64,000 nucleotides of DNA from Pelagibius sp040217155 (GCA_040217155.1 JAVJNS010000008.1:124001-188000), one strand, 5' to 3'; counted from the stretch's first letter, positions 1-8,925 are shown. Notes: generated by a model not told the origin, from the sequence alone. Program-made: numbers and translations.

Positions 1-351
1 CGAGCCGCCGGCCGCCGACAGCAGCTCCGCCGCCCTGTCGAGGGTCAGACGCATTTGCAGGGTGCCGAGCAACTCGGCATATTCGGCTTTGGCGGTATCA
101 TAGTCGGCGATGTACTGCCGGTTACCGCTCAGCAGCAGGCCGCGCACCGCCGCCTGCTGGTTGGATACCTGCTGCCGCAGGGCCTCGATATCGAGCGCCA
201 TGTTGTTGACTTGTGTGGTGTCTTCGACACGGCTGCGCGAAGAAGAAATCTCAAAGAAGGTGACCAGCGCTAGGCCGGCGATGATGAGAACCAGCGTCGC
301 AAAAGCGGCGGCCAGCTTGATGGATATCCTGGTATCGTTCACAAGTTTCAT
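1..351 (-). CDS. Methyl-accepting chemotaxis protein, N-terminal fragment
   Basis: The gene runs off the left edge, so only about 117 N-terminal residues are visible. A short basic start (MKLVNDTRISIKL) leads into one strong membrane helix (about residues 13-34), then a helical periplasmic stretch with many Gln, Ala and Leu (RQQVSNQQAAVRGLLLSG). This is the layout of a four-helix-bundle/CHASE3 sensor domain of chemoreceptors. The signalling half is outside the window, so the name rests on N-terminal architecture alone; a sensor kinase with the same front end is possible. An AGGGA ribosome-binding site lies upstream. The gene follows the PDC-sensor gene by 27 bp on the same strand, so the two are probably co-transcribed. 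Confidence 0.65.
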   Translation of the reverse strand, partial: MKLVNDTRISIKLAAAFATLVLIIAGLALVTFFEISSSRSRVEDTTQVNNMALDIEALRQQVSNQQAAVRGLLLSGNRQYIADYDTAKAEYAELLGTLQMRLTLDRAAELLSAAGGS

Positions 352-378
352 TGTCTTGATTCCCTTGCGGTCCGGCGC

Positions 379-978
379 CTAGACCTTGCCGGCGGCATAG
401 CGCCGGCGCAATTCGGTAACGTTGACCTCGACGGTGATCGCGCCGACCACACGGCCCTCCTGAACGATGGGCAGGTTCAACTGCGCGTTCTCGGTGCCCG
501 TGTCTTCGTTGATCTCGATATCGTCGATGAATATGGCGTTGGGGCCGACCTGAAAGGTCTTCTGCCACTTGCCTTCATCGCCCTGCCAGAAATCGGAGGT
601 GATGGCGCTCTGGCCGGCATTGAGGCCCTTCGCGTCCATCACGAAGATCTCGGTGTAGAGGCCGCGCGAACGCGCCTGGATCTTGGTCAGGTAGCTCGAC
701 AGGGGGCTGGAGAGCACAGCGGTGATCAGCGGCTGATCCTCGCTCTCGCGCTCCGCGCGCCATTGCCGATCGAGCGCGTCGATCGCGGCTTGGTCGAGAC
801 CGGCGTAGCGCGTATTGCTGGCCTCCAGCGTCATCAGCACGACCGGCGAGTTCGACCAGCCGCGAACCTCGTCGACGATGTAATCGCGGATGAGGCCTTC
901 CTCGGCTGCCGCCGCGCCGGCCCAGAAGAGTACACCGCAGGCCGCGGCCAAGCCCGCCGGCGCTCGTAATGCTTTCAT
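379..978 (-). CDS. Secreted PDC/Cache-type sensor protein
   Basis: This 199-residue protein has a clear signal peptide (MKALRAPAGLAAACGVLFWAG, AAAAEE cleavage region) and no further membrane helix, so it should be periplasmic. The middle (IFVMDAKGLNAGQSAITSDFWQGDEGKWQKTF) and end (LPIVQEGRVVGAITVEVNV) read like the PDC/Cache fold of bacterial ligand sensors: a strand with D.kG, a W.GDE.kW loop and a final G.i.v.v strand. The gene starts with a GAGG site and lies directly upstream of a chemoreceptor-like gene. It may bind a ligand and present it to that receptor. The pairing is inference; the fold call is by motif. Confidence 0.65.
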   Translation of the reverse strand: MKALRAPAGLAAACGVLFWAGAAAAEEGLIRDYIVDEVRGWSNSPVVLMTLEASNTRYAGLDQAAIDALDRQWRAERESEDQPLITAVLSSPLSSYLTKIQARSRGLYTEIFVMDAKGLNAGQSAITSDFWQGDEGKWQKTFQVGPNAIFIDDIEINEDTGTENAQLNLPIVQEGRVVGAITVEVNVTELRRRYAAGKV

Positions 979-1235
979 TGCTTAGTTCCTCTATAGGTAG
1001 ATCAATGTCCTTCCTCGATCCTGCGTTCACTTGTTTAAACAATTGATAAAGCTGCCAATAATCACAGCCTCCGGTATTATTGCCGGACCAGCGCGCCGGC
1101 GCGCTCCGCGGAAGACTACGGGCCAGGCGGCCGTTCCGAAGCACGACATGCTGCTGGTGCATGATCAGGTCTGGTGTCGGGTTCGGGGGCCGCAGAACCG
1201 GAGCCGGCGGTCACAGCCGGCACAGCGCAGCCTCC
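979..1235. other. Intergenic region, promoter side of the sensor operon
   Basis: This 257-bp stretch lies between the end of the antiporter gene and the start of the sensor gene, both on the minus strand. It is locally AT-rich around 1030-1070 (TTTAAACAATTGATAAAG), as expected for the sensor operon's promoter, but no confident -35/-10 pair was assigned. No gene is seen here. Confidence 0.4.
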
Positions 1236-3764
1236 TTATGGCGCCGGCGCCGCGCCGTCCGCCGTGCCGCCATCTTCCAAGGTGCGGGCGTTCATCGCCC
1301 GGCGGTCGCGCGCCACCTCGGCCAGCTTGGAGCGCCACTGCGGCAGCAAGCCGCCGATCTCCTCGAAGGCGGCCCGCGGCAGGAACAGCAGGTGGGAGTA
1401 GCTGATGGAGCGCACCGCGGCACTGCGCCGGCTCTGATCGAGCAGCGCCATCTCGCCGAAGAAATCGCCGCGCCCCATGCGGAGACGGTTTTCCCCGATG
1501 TCGATCTCCACCGCTCCGCTGGCAATGAAGTACATCCCGTCGGCGCGCTCGCCGCGCTTGAAGACGAAAGCGTCGGCGGCGAACACGCGCGCCTGCAGGC
1601 GCTTGGCGATGCGCTGCAGCTCCTCCTCGCCGAGGTTGCTGAACACCGGGAAGCCGCGCAGAAGTTCCGGCGAGGTGGCGCGCATATCGACCGCCGAGCT
1701 TCGCTCATGGCTGGCATGAACGGTCTCCGCCTCGGAGCGGAGATTGCGCGCCAGATCGTCGCCGATGATGCCGGATTCGCGCATCTGCTGGACCTGCTCG
1801 ATCTCCTCGCGATAGGCGTAGCGCTCAAGGACGGCGTGATCGAGTTCGCGGGCGAACTTGGGATACTGCAGACGCAGCGCGTCGATATGGCGCTCCACCT
1901 CGGTCAGGCGCTGATCGACGATCTCGCCCAGCACCTCCGTCAAGCGGTCGCCGAGCAGGCCGGCCAGTTTGAATTCCAGGAAAACCACCAGCTCCAGCAG
2001 CAGGATGCGGTTGACCAGCAGGTACTGGAAGCGCCGCCCGAGATAGGTCGCCAGCGGCCGGCTGATACCGAGGTGGGAATGCAGGTAGCTGATGACCCGG
2101 AACCACCAGGTCTGCTTGTGCGGTTTGCGCGCCGCCCGCAGGTAACCCAGACGGCCCTCCTCGCGCACGCCGTCGATCATCGCCTCGACCGTCAGCAGAT
2201 AGCGGTCGATCAACGGGCTCGGCATCCCGCCGCTCCAGCGCTGCTCCATGATCAGGGACTTTTCCTGATTGGCCAGCGCGATGAGGCCGACGGTCAGGCG
2301 TTCGCGGTCGTTGAGCGCCTCGGCGAAGGAGTTGTCCTCGGCGACCCGGGTGAGGCGCTCGCTGTAGGGCCGCACCGCCGTGTCGACCAGTTCGTCGTCC
2401 AGCTCATAGCGCCCGGCGAAGGAGCGCAGGTTGGAGCGCACGCTGGACAGCGACTGGGTCAGCACCTGGCTGCGGAAGGCGCGGTCGATGGGCGAGAGCT
2501 GGTCGAGCCCGAGCCAGCGCATCAAGGGACTGAGCGTGGTGCCCTGCACCAGCAGGGTGAAGAGCGCGAAACCGGTGGCCTGGATGGCGATGAATCGCTT
2601 CACCTCCGGCGCCACCGCGATGTTCTCGGTGACCGCCAGGGCCAGGGCCAGGGTCACCGAGCCGCGCAGGCCGCCCCAGATGATCACCGTTTTCATGGGG
2701 GTGTTGACCTTCTGCACGACGCGCGCCAGCGACAGCAGCGGGAACACCGCGAAGAGAATGACCGCGCGGGCCAGCAGCGCCGCCACGACCGCGACCAGCA
2801 GGTAGAGCAGATCGGCGAGGGTGAAGTCCGCCAGCAGGCGCGGCACCAGGATCGCCGCCAGCACGAAGACCAGGCTGGTCGCCCAGTAGGCCAGTTGCTC
2901 CAGGGTATCGAGGCAGAAGCGGAAGGTTTCCGGCTGGAAGCGCGAGCGCCCCACCGCGCTCAGCACCAGGCCGCTGGTCACCACCGCCACCACGCCGGAG
3001 ACGTCCAGGTAATTGTTGCAGAGCACGTAGACCACATAGGGCAGCGCCACGGCGATGGTGATCTGGGCGCCGCGGTAGGCGCGCAGGAACGACAGCAGCC
3101 GCGCCACCGCCCGCCCCGCCACGAAGCCCACCACCACACCCCCGGAAAGGCGCCAGGCCAGGCTCTCCGTCACCATCCAGAAGTCCAGGTCGCGCCCGGT
3201 GACGATCACCGCCAGGAGGGCGCTGAAAGCGGCGATGGCGGTGGCGTCATTCAGCAGGCTCTCGCCCTCGACCAGCCGGGTCAGCCGGGCCGGTGCGCCG
3301 AGGTCGCGGAACAGGGCGATCACGGCGCTCGGGTCGGTGGTGGCGACAATGGCGCCGAACAGCAGACAGACCGCCAGCGGCAGCGGCGCCACCAGATAGA
3401 CGGCGCCGCCGATCAGCCCCAGGGCGACGACCACCGCGAGGACCGCCAGCAGCGCGACCGCCGCGAAATCCTGGGCCAGGCGGCGCACATCGATGGTGAT
3501 GGCGCCCTGGAACAGCAGCATCGGCAGCAGGATGGTCAGGAAGGTGGCGGAGGACACCGGAATGTCGATCACCATCTCCGCGACCTCGTTGAAATCGTCG
3601 GTCAGCTGGGTGCGCAGCAGCCACAGCGCCGCCAGGCCGATGAGCACGCCGACCACCGCCAGGACCACGGTGAAGGGCAGCCCGGTGCGCCGCGCGATCG
3701 GCTGCACGCTGGCCACGACCATCAGCAGCACCGCGGTGGTCAGAACGATATCGGCAATGGCCAT
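1236..3764 (-). CDS. CPA1-family Na+/H+ antiporter with C-terminal cNMP-binding domain
   Basis: 842 residues. The first about 400 residues are hydrophobic with roughly a dozen membrane helices and typical CPA1 features: a helix with TTDPSAVIALFRDLG, the ESLLNDATAIAAF signature containing the ion-site Asp, and IIWGGLRGSVTLALAL. A long cytoplasmic tail follows. Residues about 700-820 form a cyclic-nucleotide-binding fold with the phosphate-binding cassette FFGEMALLDQSRRSAAVR. The protein should exchange Na+ or K+ for H+ across the inner membrane under cAMP or cGMP control, similar in layout to plant SOS1 and sperm-type NHE proteins. A class III cyclase gene lies at 13180-14196. The domain calls are firm; the transported ion is inferred. 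Confidence 0.9.
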   Translation of the reverse strand: MAIADIVLTTAVLLMVVASVQPIARRTGLPFTVVLAVVGVLIGLAALWLLRTQLTDDFNEVAEMVIDIPVSSATFLTILLPMLLFQGAITIDVRRLAQDFAAVALLAVLAVVVALGLIGGAVYLVAPLPLAVCLLFGAIVATTDPSAVIALFRDLGAPARLTRLVEGESLLNDATAIAAFSALLAVIVTGRDLDFWMVTESLAWRLSGGVVVGFVAGRAVARLLSFLRAYRGAQITIAVALPYVVYVLCNNYLDVSGVVAVVTSGLVLSAVGRSRFQPETFRFCLDTLEQLAYWATSLVFVLAAILVPRLLADFTLADLLYLLVAVVAALLARAVILFAVFPLLSLARVVQKVNTPMKTVIIWGGLRGSVTLALALAVTENIAVAPEVKRFIAIQATGFALFTLLVQGTTLSPLMRWLGLDQLSPIDRAFRSQVLTQSLSSVRSNLRSFAGRYELDDELVDTAVRPYSERLTRVAEDNSFAEALNDRERLTVGLIALANQEKSLIMEQRWSGGMPSPLIDRYLLTVEAMIDGVREEGRLGYLRAARKPHKQTWWFRVISYLHSHLGISRPLATYLGRRFQYLLVNRILLLELVVFLEFKLAGLLGDRLTEVLGEIVDQRLTEVERHIDALRLQYPKFARELDHAVLERYAYREEIEQVQQMRESGIIGDDLARNLRSEAETVHASHERSSAVDMRATSPELLRGFPVFSNLGEEELQRIAKRLQARVFAADAFVFKRGERADGMYFIASGAVEIDIGENRLRMGRGDFFGEMALLDQSRRSAAVRSISYSHLLFLPRAAFEEIGGLLPQWRSKLAEVARDRRAMNARTLEDGGTADGAAPAP

Positions 3765-3901
3765 TCCAGGGCGTCTCTCGTCGCGGACCGGCCGGCGCCG
3801 CCGGGACGGCAGGCCGGGCCAAAGGGTCGGATCCTAGGACCTATCGGTCTAGCACCTATTCCACCGCGGCACCAAGACTGTGAGAAGATTCGCCGGCCGC
3901 G

Positions 3902-4657
3902 TCAGCGGCGCAGGATCAGGAGGTCGCGGCGGACCTCGTAGGAGTCCAGCTGGCGCAGGAAGGACATGCCGAGCAGCGACTCGGACATCGGCGCCTCGTT
4001 CACCGACGCCGGCAGGCCGTTGAAGACAATCGGCCCGACGGCAATGCTGTCGAGGCGCACCGGCGCGCCGCGGCCGACGCCGTTGGCGGTGTAGTACTGA
4101 CGGGTGAAGCTGAGCCGGTCGGGATCGTAGCCGATGCGGCGCGCGTCGGCCGGGCTCAGCACCACATCGCTGGCCCCGGTATCGACGAGAAAATCGACGG
4201 GGCGGCCGTTGACGCTGGCCGTCACCACGAAATGCCCGTTCATGCCGGCGCGGATCTCGACCACGCCGTCGCCCACCTCGACGGCCCGCGACGGCAGCAG
4301 TTCGCCGGACAGCCGGTTGCCGAGGCCGGAAAAATCGTCCCGGTAGGCGTAGCCGATCAGCAGCAGCCCGCCGATTCCGGCCCAGATCGCCAGGTTGCGC
4401 AGGGTTTCACCCATGGGGACGCGCCGCAGAAACAGGAAACCGCTGGAAAACAAAACCAGGATGGCGCTCAGTTTCACCACCTGCGCCCAGTCCGCCGAGC
4501 CGAGCTCGCGCTGGGGAAACAGCGACAGCAGCAGCCACACGAGGCCGGCGAGCGCGGCGACCAGCAGCAGCCATAGCCACAGGCCGTGGCCGCGGCGCGC
4601 GCCTGGCGGCTCCGCGTCCCGGCGGCGACGGTTCCAGGGATCCTTCTCGCGAGTCAT
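3902..4657 (-). CDS. Membrane-anchored retropepsin-like aspartic protease (TIGR02281-type clan AA)
   Basis: About 251 residues from the ATG at 4657 (MTREKDPWNRRRR), chosen because further upstream codons run into a low-complexity repeat region. Three hydrophobic helices lie in the first about 110 residues, followed by a soluble domain with the retropepsin active-site motif VDFLVDTGASDVVLSPADA (DTGAS) and a second half containing ESLLGMSFLRQLDSYEV. Bacterial clan AA proteins of this type carry one catalytic Asp per chain and act as dimers, probably at the membrane's outer face. The substrate is unknown. Transcription is leftward toward the antiporter, with a 137-bp gap. Confidence 0.85.
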   Translation of the reverse strand: MTREKDPWNRRRRDAEPPGARRGHGLWLWLLLVAALAGLVWLLLSLFPQRELGSADWAQVVKLSAILVLFSSGFLFLRRVPMGETLRNLAIWAGIGGLLLIGYAYRDDFSGLGNRLSGELLPSRAVEVGDGVVEIRAGMNGHFVVTASVNGRPVDFLVDTGASDVVLSPADARRIGYDPDRLSFTRQYYTANGVGRGAPVRLDSIAVGPIVFNGLPASVNEAPMSESLLGMSFLRQLDSYEVRRDLLILRR

Positions 4658-4718
4658 GCCGCTTTCCGTTTTCTCCGCCCGCCGCCGCAACACGCCGACC
4701 GGCGTGGACGACGGCCGC

Positions 4719-4796
4719 GGCCCCGCTATACTGGACCGCACTATTCCGGGGGCCGCTATACTAGAGGCCGCTATTCTGGGGGCCGCTATATTAGGG
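4719..4796. repeat. Five tandem imperfect 15-16 bp repeats
   Basis: Five head-to-tail units (4719-4734, 4735-4750, 4751-4765, 4766-4780, 4781-4796) follow the pattern ggccgctatactgg with a few changes per unit. They sit in the divergent gap between the retropepsin-like gene and the GNAT gene. Each unit contains a TATACT- or TATTCT-like core that resembles a -10 hexamer, so they may act as promoter or regulator-binding repeats, or be a plain slippage-prone tandem repeat. Function is unknown. Confidence 0.7.
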
Positions 4797-4939
4797 ATAG
4801 AGACTGAAGCGCGTCTTTACAATGGCCGCCCGGCCAGCGGCGGACCCGCTCTTTCATTGATCTCGCCGAGTAGGGGCCGGGATATGGTTGAAGTTTTCGG
4901 ACCAGCGCAATTCGACCGGGCGCCCCGGCCCGCTTCGCC

Positions 4940-5797
4940 ATGACGGGCCTGGCATTCCGCCGCGCCGGCGCCGGGGATTTCGCGGTGGCGCTGGACTGGG
5001 CCGCCGCCGAGGGCTGGAATCCCGGCCTCGACGATCTCGCGGCCTTCCATGCCGCCGATCCGCAGGGCTTCATGCTTGGCCTGGTCGAGAGCCAGCCGGT
5101 GTCGTCCATTTCGGTGGTGCGCTACGGCGCCACATACGGCTTCCTGGGTTTTTACATCGTCCATCCGGAGTTTCGCGGCAGGGGCATCGGCCTCGCCACC
5201 TGGCACCACGGCGTGGCCTACCTCGCCGGGCGCAGCATCGGTCTCGACGGCGTCGTCGACCAGCAGGACAACTACCGCAAGAGCGGCTTCGTCCTGTCCG
5301 GGCGCAATCTGCGCCATAGCGGCGTTCCCGCCGGCGGCGCTGGCGCCGAGAACGCCGCCCGCATCAGGGATGCGGTGCCCGGCGACCTGCCCGCCGTGCA
5401 GGCCTACGACCGTGGCTTCTTCGCCGTGCCGCGCGACGCCTTTGTCTCTGGCTGGACCCTGCCGCCGGACGGCGCCCGGCGCCGCGCCAAGATCGCCATC
5501 GTCGACGGCGAGGTCACCGGCTATGGCGTGATCCGCGCCTGCCGCAGCGGCCACAAGATCGGACCGCTGTTCGCCGAGGACGAGGATACCGCCGGCGCCC
5601 TCTTTCTGGCGCTCTGCGCCACCGCAGCGGGCGAGGCGGTATCCCTCGACACGCCGATGGACAACCCCGCCGCGCAGCGCCTGGCCGGGCGTTTCGGGCT
5701 GCGCCCGGTCTTCGAGACCGCGCGCATGTACCGTGGGACGGCGCCGGACCTGCCGCTCCAACGCACCTTCGGCATCACCACCTTCGAACTGGGATAG
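4940..5797 (+). CDS. GNAT N-acetyltransferase with YitH/Acetyltransf_18-type C-terminal domain
   Basis: 285 residues. The N-terminal half is a GNAT domain with the acetyl-CoA pyrophosphate-binding motif VHPEFRGRGIGLATW (about residues 74-88). The C-terminal half (about 145-285), with PGDLPAVQAYDRGFFAVPRDAF and a late LDTPMDNPAAQRLAGRFGLRPVFE, matches the second domain of YitH-like acetyltransferases. It should transfer an acetyl group from acetyl-CoA to an amine; the substrate is unknown. The gene is followed by a VOC protein after 5 bp and is likely co-transcribed with it. Confidence 0.85.
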   Translation: MTGLAFRRAGAGDFAVALDWAAAEGWNPGLDDLAAFHAADPQGFMLGLVESQPVSSISVVRYGATYGFLGFYIVHPEFRGRGIGLATWHHGVAYLAGRSIGLDGVVDQQDNYRKSGFVLSGRNLRHSGVPAGGAGAENAARIRDAVPGDLPAVQAYDRGFFAVPRDAFVSGWTLPPDGARRRAKIAIVDGEVTGYGVIRACRSGHKIGPLFAEDEDTAGALFLALCATAAGEAVSLDTPMDNPAAQRLAGRFGLRPVFETARMYRGTAPDLPLQRTFGITTFELG

Positions 5798-5802
5798 GCA
5801 TC

Positions 5803-6204
5803 ATGCTCGATCACGTTTCCATAACCGTAGCCGACATGTTCGCCGCCGCGCCCTTCTGGGACGCGGTGATGACGGCGCTGGGCCACGCCTGCGTCGTCCG
5901 CAAAGACCATCAGTTGGGCTACGGCACCCGGAACGGGCCGGCGCGAGACGGCCACTGCTACATCTCGGTCTTTCCGAGCCGCGGCCCGGCCCTGGTGCCG
6001 GACAACCGGCATTGGTGCTTTGCCGCGCCGGACCGGGCGACGGTCGACGCCTTCCATGCCGCCGGCCTCGCCCAGGGCGGCAGCTGCGACGGCCCGCCGG
6101 GACCGCGCGCCGACTATCACGCGGGCTATTACGCCGCCTTCCTGCGCGACCCCGACGGCAACCGCATCGAGGCTGTCCACCACCTGTTGCCGAAAGCCTG
6201 CTAA
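5803..6204 (+). CDS. VOC (glyoxalase/bleomycin-resistance) family protein
   Basis: 133 residues beginning MLDHVSITVADM, the usual first beta strand of a vicinal-oxygen-chelate module with its metal-ligand His at residue 4. It ends with AAFLRDPDGNRIEAVHH, the conserved DPDGN.iE motif carrying the Glu ligand. The length fits a single-module VOC protein that dimerises to form the metal site. The reaction is not predictable from sequence. Its stop codon overlaps the stop codon of the convergent guanine deaminase gene by 3 bp. Confidence 0.85.
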   Translation: MLDHVSITVADMFAAAPFWDAVMTALGHACVVRKDHQLGYGTRNGPARDGHCYISVFPSRGPALVPDNRHWCFAAPDRATVDAFHAAGLAQGGSCDGPPGPRADYHAGYYAAFLRDPDGNRIEAVHHLLPKAC

Positions 6205-7511
6205 GTCCGCGGGTAAGCTTTCTCGCCGGCGATGTAGGTGGCGGCGACGGCGCGGTCGTCGCCGAGGGTCATCAGCAGGAAGAGTTCCTCCTCCAGGGTC
6301 TCGACGCGTTCGGCGCGGTGCGCCATGGCCGGCGTCGCGCGGGCGTCCAGCACCACGATGTCGGCCTCGGTTCCCGGCGCCAGGGTGCCGATGCGGTCCT
6401 CGAGGCCGAGCGCCCGGGCGTTGCCCAGGGTGATGGCGTAGAAGGCCCGCAACGCCGGCAGGTTCTGGTCCTGCAGCTGCAGCACCTTGTAGCCCTCGCC
6501 CAGGGTCCGCAGCATCGAGTAGCTGGTGCCGCCGCCGACGTCGGTGGCCAGCGCGACGCGCAGCGGAGCGGCCGGATCCTGTGCCTTGGCCAGGTCGAAA
6601 AGGCCGGAGCCGATGAACAGGTTGGAGGTCGGGCAGAAGACGGCGACCGAACCGCTGTCGCTCAGCAAGCGCCGCTCGGCGGCGCCGAGATGGATGCAGT
6701 GGCCGAAAAGCGACCGCGGACCGAGCAGGCCGAAGCGCTCGTAGACCCCGGTGTAGCTCTCGGCCCAGGAAAACAGCTCCTTCACCGTGGCGATCTCGCG
6801 GCGGTTCTCGCTCAAGTGGGTCTGCAGATAGCAGTCGGGATGTTCGCGCAGCAGCGCGCCCGCCGCCTCCAACTGCGCCTCGGTCGACGTGATGGCAAAG
6901 CGCGGCGTCACGGCGTAGAGCTGGCGGCCCTTGCGGTGCCAGCGCGCGATCAGCGCCTTGGACTCGGCATAGCCGCTCTCGGGCGTGTCGGTCAGGCCGG
7001 CGGGCGCGTTGCGGTCCATCAGCACCTTGCCGGCGATCATCCGCGTGTTGCGGCGCTGGGACTCGGCGAAGAAGGCCTCGGCGGCCGGCGCGTGCACCGT
7101 GCCGTAGACGGCGGCCGTGGTGGTGCCGTTGCGCGCCAGTTCGTCGAGGAAGAACGACGCCACCCGCGCCGCGTGGCCGGCATCGGCGAAGCGCAGCTCC
7201 TCGACCAGGGCGTAGCGCTCCAGCCAGTCCATGAGCTGCGCGCCGTAGGAGGCGATGACCTGGGTCTGGGGGAAGTGGATATGGGCGTCGATGAAACCCG
7301 GCAGGATCAGGCCGTCCGGGTAGTGGTCGACGGCCGCGGCCTCGGGAAGGCGCGGCAGGAGATCATCCGCGGCGCCGACGTCATGGATGGTGCCGCCGTC
7401 CAGCACCAGCAAGCCGTCCTCGAAGTAGTCGTAGGCGCCCTCGCCCGCTTGCGCGGGATCGTCGCGAAAGGTCAGCAGGCGGCCGCGTAGCGCGCGGGTG
7501 GAGGTGGTCAT
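6201..7511 (-). CDS. guaD: Guanine deaminase
   Basis: 436 residues, the normal length for GuaD of the amidohydrolase superfamily. It converts guanine to xanthine and ammonia. Visible metal and substrate motifs are PGFIDAHIHFPQTQV (the HxH pair; guanine deaminases typically carry the FPQ), LQTHLSENRREI, FGHCIHL and ATDVGGGTSYSML. It is transcribed with puuD (45 bp gap, puuD upstream), so guanine deamination and urate oxidation are linked at this locus. The xanthine dehydrogenase that connects the two steps is encoded at 19227-25918. Confidence 0.93.
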   Translation of the reverse strand: MTTSTRALRGRLLTFRDDPAQAGEGAYDYFEDGLLVLDGGTIHDVGAADDLLPRLPEAAAVDHYPDGLILPGFIDAHIHFPQTQVIASYGAQLMDWLERYALVEELRFADAGHAARVASFFLDELARNGTTTAAVYGTVHAPAAEAFFAESQRRNTRMIAGKVLMDRNAPAGLTDTPESGYAESKALIARWHRKGRQLYAVTPRFAITSTEAQLEAAGALLREHPDCYLQTHLSENRREIATVKELFSWAESYTGVYERFGLLGPRSLFGHCIHLGAAERRLLSDSGSVAVFCPTSNLFIGSGLFDLAKAQDPAAPLRVALATDVGGGTSYSMLRTLGEGYKVLQLQDQNLPALRAFYAITLGNARALGLEDRIGTLAPGTEADIVVLDARATPAMAHRAERVETLEEELFLLMTLGDDRAVAATYIAGEKAYPRT

Positions 7512-7556
7512 GGTGCAGCGCTCCCGCTCATCCTACCGTCATCCCGGGGCGTGACC

Positions 7557-8765
7557 CTACCAGGCCGGCGCCCCGGCGGCGAGCCAGGCGGCGAGGATCT
7601 GGCGCTCGCTCTCCTCGATGTAGGTGATGTTGCCCGGCGGCATGGCATGGCTGCGCACCGCCTGCATCTCGATGGCACGGGCCTGGGCACGGATCTGCGC
7701 CGGCGTCTCCAACAGCACGCCCTTGGGCGCCGCGGGCACGCCTTCCCACAGCGGCTCGGCGGCGTGGCACATGGAGCAGCGCGAGAGCACCACGTTCTCC
7801 ACCTCGATGCCGATGTCGGCCAGCTCGAGTTCTTCCGGCAGGGCCGCTTCGTCGCGCGTGGCGGCGGGCTGGGCGCTCAGCCAGACGATGGCGACGAGCC
7901 CCGCGGCGGCGGCCGCCCAGGTCCACCAGGGCGCCTTGCCGCCGCTGTGCCTGGTATTGAAGAAGTGGCGGATCACCGCGCCCATGACCAGCACGATGGC
8001 GAGGATCACCCAATTCCACCGGCTGGCGAAGGCCAGCGGGTAGTGGTTGGCGATCATCACGAAAATCACCGGCAGGGTCAGGTAGTTGTTGTGCAGGGAG
8101 CGGGTCTTGGCCTGACGCCCGAGCTCCGGGTCCGGCTGCTTTCCGGCGATCAGGTCGGCGACCACCTTGCGCTGATTGGGGATGATGATGATGAAGACGT
8201 TGGCGACCATCATGGTGCCGATCAGCGCGCCCATCTGCATGAAGACGCCGCGCCCGCTGAACACCTGGGTGAAGGCCCAGGTCAGCGCCACCAGAAAGAC
8301 GAAGCCGACCAGCGCCAGCTGCGTGTCGTTGCGGCCCAGCGCAGACTTGCACAGCAGGTCGTAGACGATCCAGCCGAGCGCCAGGCCGCCGAGGCTGATC
8401 GCCACCGCCAGCCAGGGCGCCAGCTCCATGACCTCGACGTCGATCATGAAGAGTTCGGCCTGCAGGTAGTAGACCAGCACCAGCAGACCCATGCCGGACA
8501 GCCAGGTGGTGTAGGCCTCCCACTTGAACCAGGTCAGCTCGTCGGGCATGCGCGCCGGGGCGACCAGGTACTTCACCATGTTGTAGAAGCCGCCGCCGTG
8601 CACCTGCCAGGCCTCGCCGCCGGCACCTTCGGGCAGACCCTCGCGCCGTTTCAGGCTCAAATCCAGGGCAACGAAGTAGAAGGAAGAGCCGATCCAGGCG
8701 ATACCGGCGACGACGTGCAGCCAGCGCACCGCCATCTCGGCCCATTCCCAAAGCACCCCAATCAT
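7557..8765 (-). CDS. puuD: Membrane urate hydroxylase/oxidase PuuD with C-terminal cytochrome c domain
   Basis: 402 residues. The first about 300 residues hold around eight membrane helices with the family pattern HVVAGIAWIGSSFYFVALD and NNYLTLPVIFVMIANHYPLAF. The C-terminal soluble part has a haem c site CSMCH at residues 330-334 and a likely Met ligand in AMPPGN (Met375). PuuD enzymes oxidise urate to 5-hydroxyisourate and pass electrons to the respiratory chain instead of making H2O2. UraH, UraD and PuuE for the next steps are encoded at 25923-28072. The LysR gene at 8926 is divergent and a plausible regulator. Confidence 0.94.
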   Translation of the reverse strand: MIGVLWEWAEMAVRWLHVVAGIAWIGSSFYFVALDLSLKRREGLPEGAGGEAWQVHGGGFYNMVKYLVAPARMPDELTWFKWEAYTTWLSGMGLLVLVYYLQAELFMIDVEVMELAPWLAVAISLGGLALGWIVYDLLCKSALGRNDTQLALVGFVFLVALTWAFTQVFSGRGVFMQMGALIGTMMVANVFIIIIPNQRKVVADLIAGKQPDPELGRQAKTRSLHNNYLTLPVIFVMIANHYPLAFASRWNWVILAIVLVMGAVIRHFFNTRHSGGKAPWWTWAAAAAGLVAIVWLSAQPAATRDEAALPEELELADIGIEVENVVLSRCSMCHAAEPLWEGVPAAPKGVLLETPAQIRAQARAIEMQAVRSHAMPPGNITYIEESERQILAAWLAAGAPAW

Positions 8766-8925
8766 CGCGTGATCCCCCTCTAAAACGTTCGCGGGCCTAG
8801 GAATTTCCCTGCGAGAGGCACCATGCTAGCGCGCCCCGGGCCGCGGCGGAACGGGAAGCGCGGCACTATGACTTTCAAAGAAATCCGAATAAACTCCCGG
8901 GGGCAAGGGACCGGGAGGCCGGAAA
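8766..8925. promoter_or_regulatory. Divergent puuD / LysR control region with hairpin over the LysR ribosome-binding site
   Basis: This 160-bp gap separates two divergent starts, the usual place for LysR-type operators. A perfect 7-bp inverted repeat (8894-8900 CTCCCGG, 8911-8917 CCGGGAG, 10-nt loop) overlaps the GGGAG ribosome-binding site of the LysR gene (start 8926). A transcript could therefore fold to hide that site. Regulation is inferred, not shown. Confidence 0.45.

Noticed and set aside
1080..3941. A 953-codon open frame on the plus strand across the antiporter gene
   Set aside because: It lies antisense to a protein with clear antiporter and cNMP-binding motifs. Its product is rich in His, Gln, Arg and Ala with no domain, which is what antisense frames in GC-rich DNA look like.
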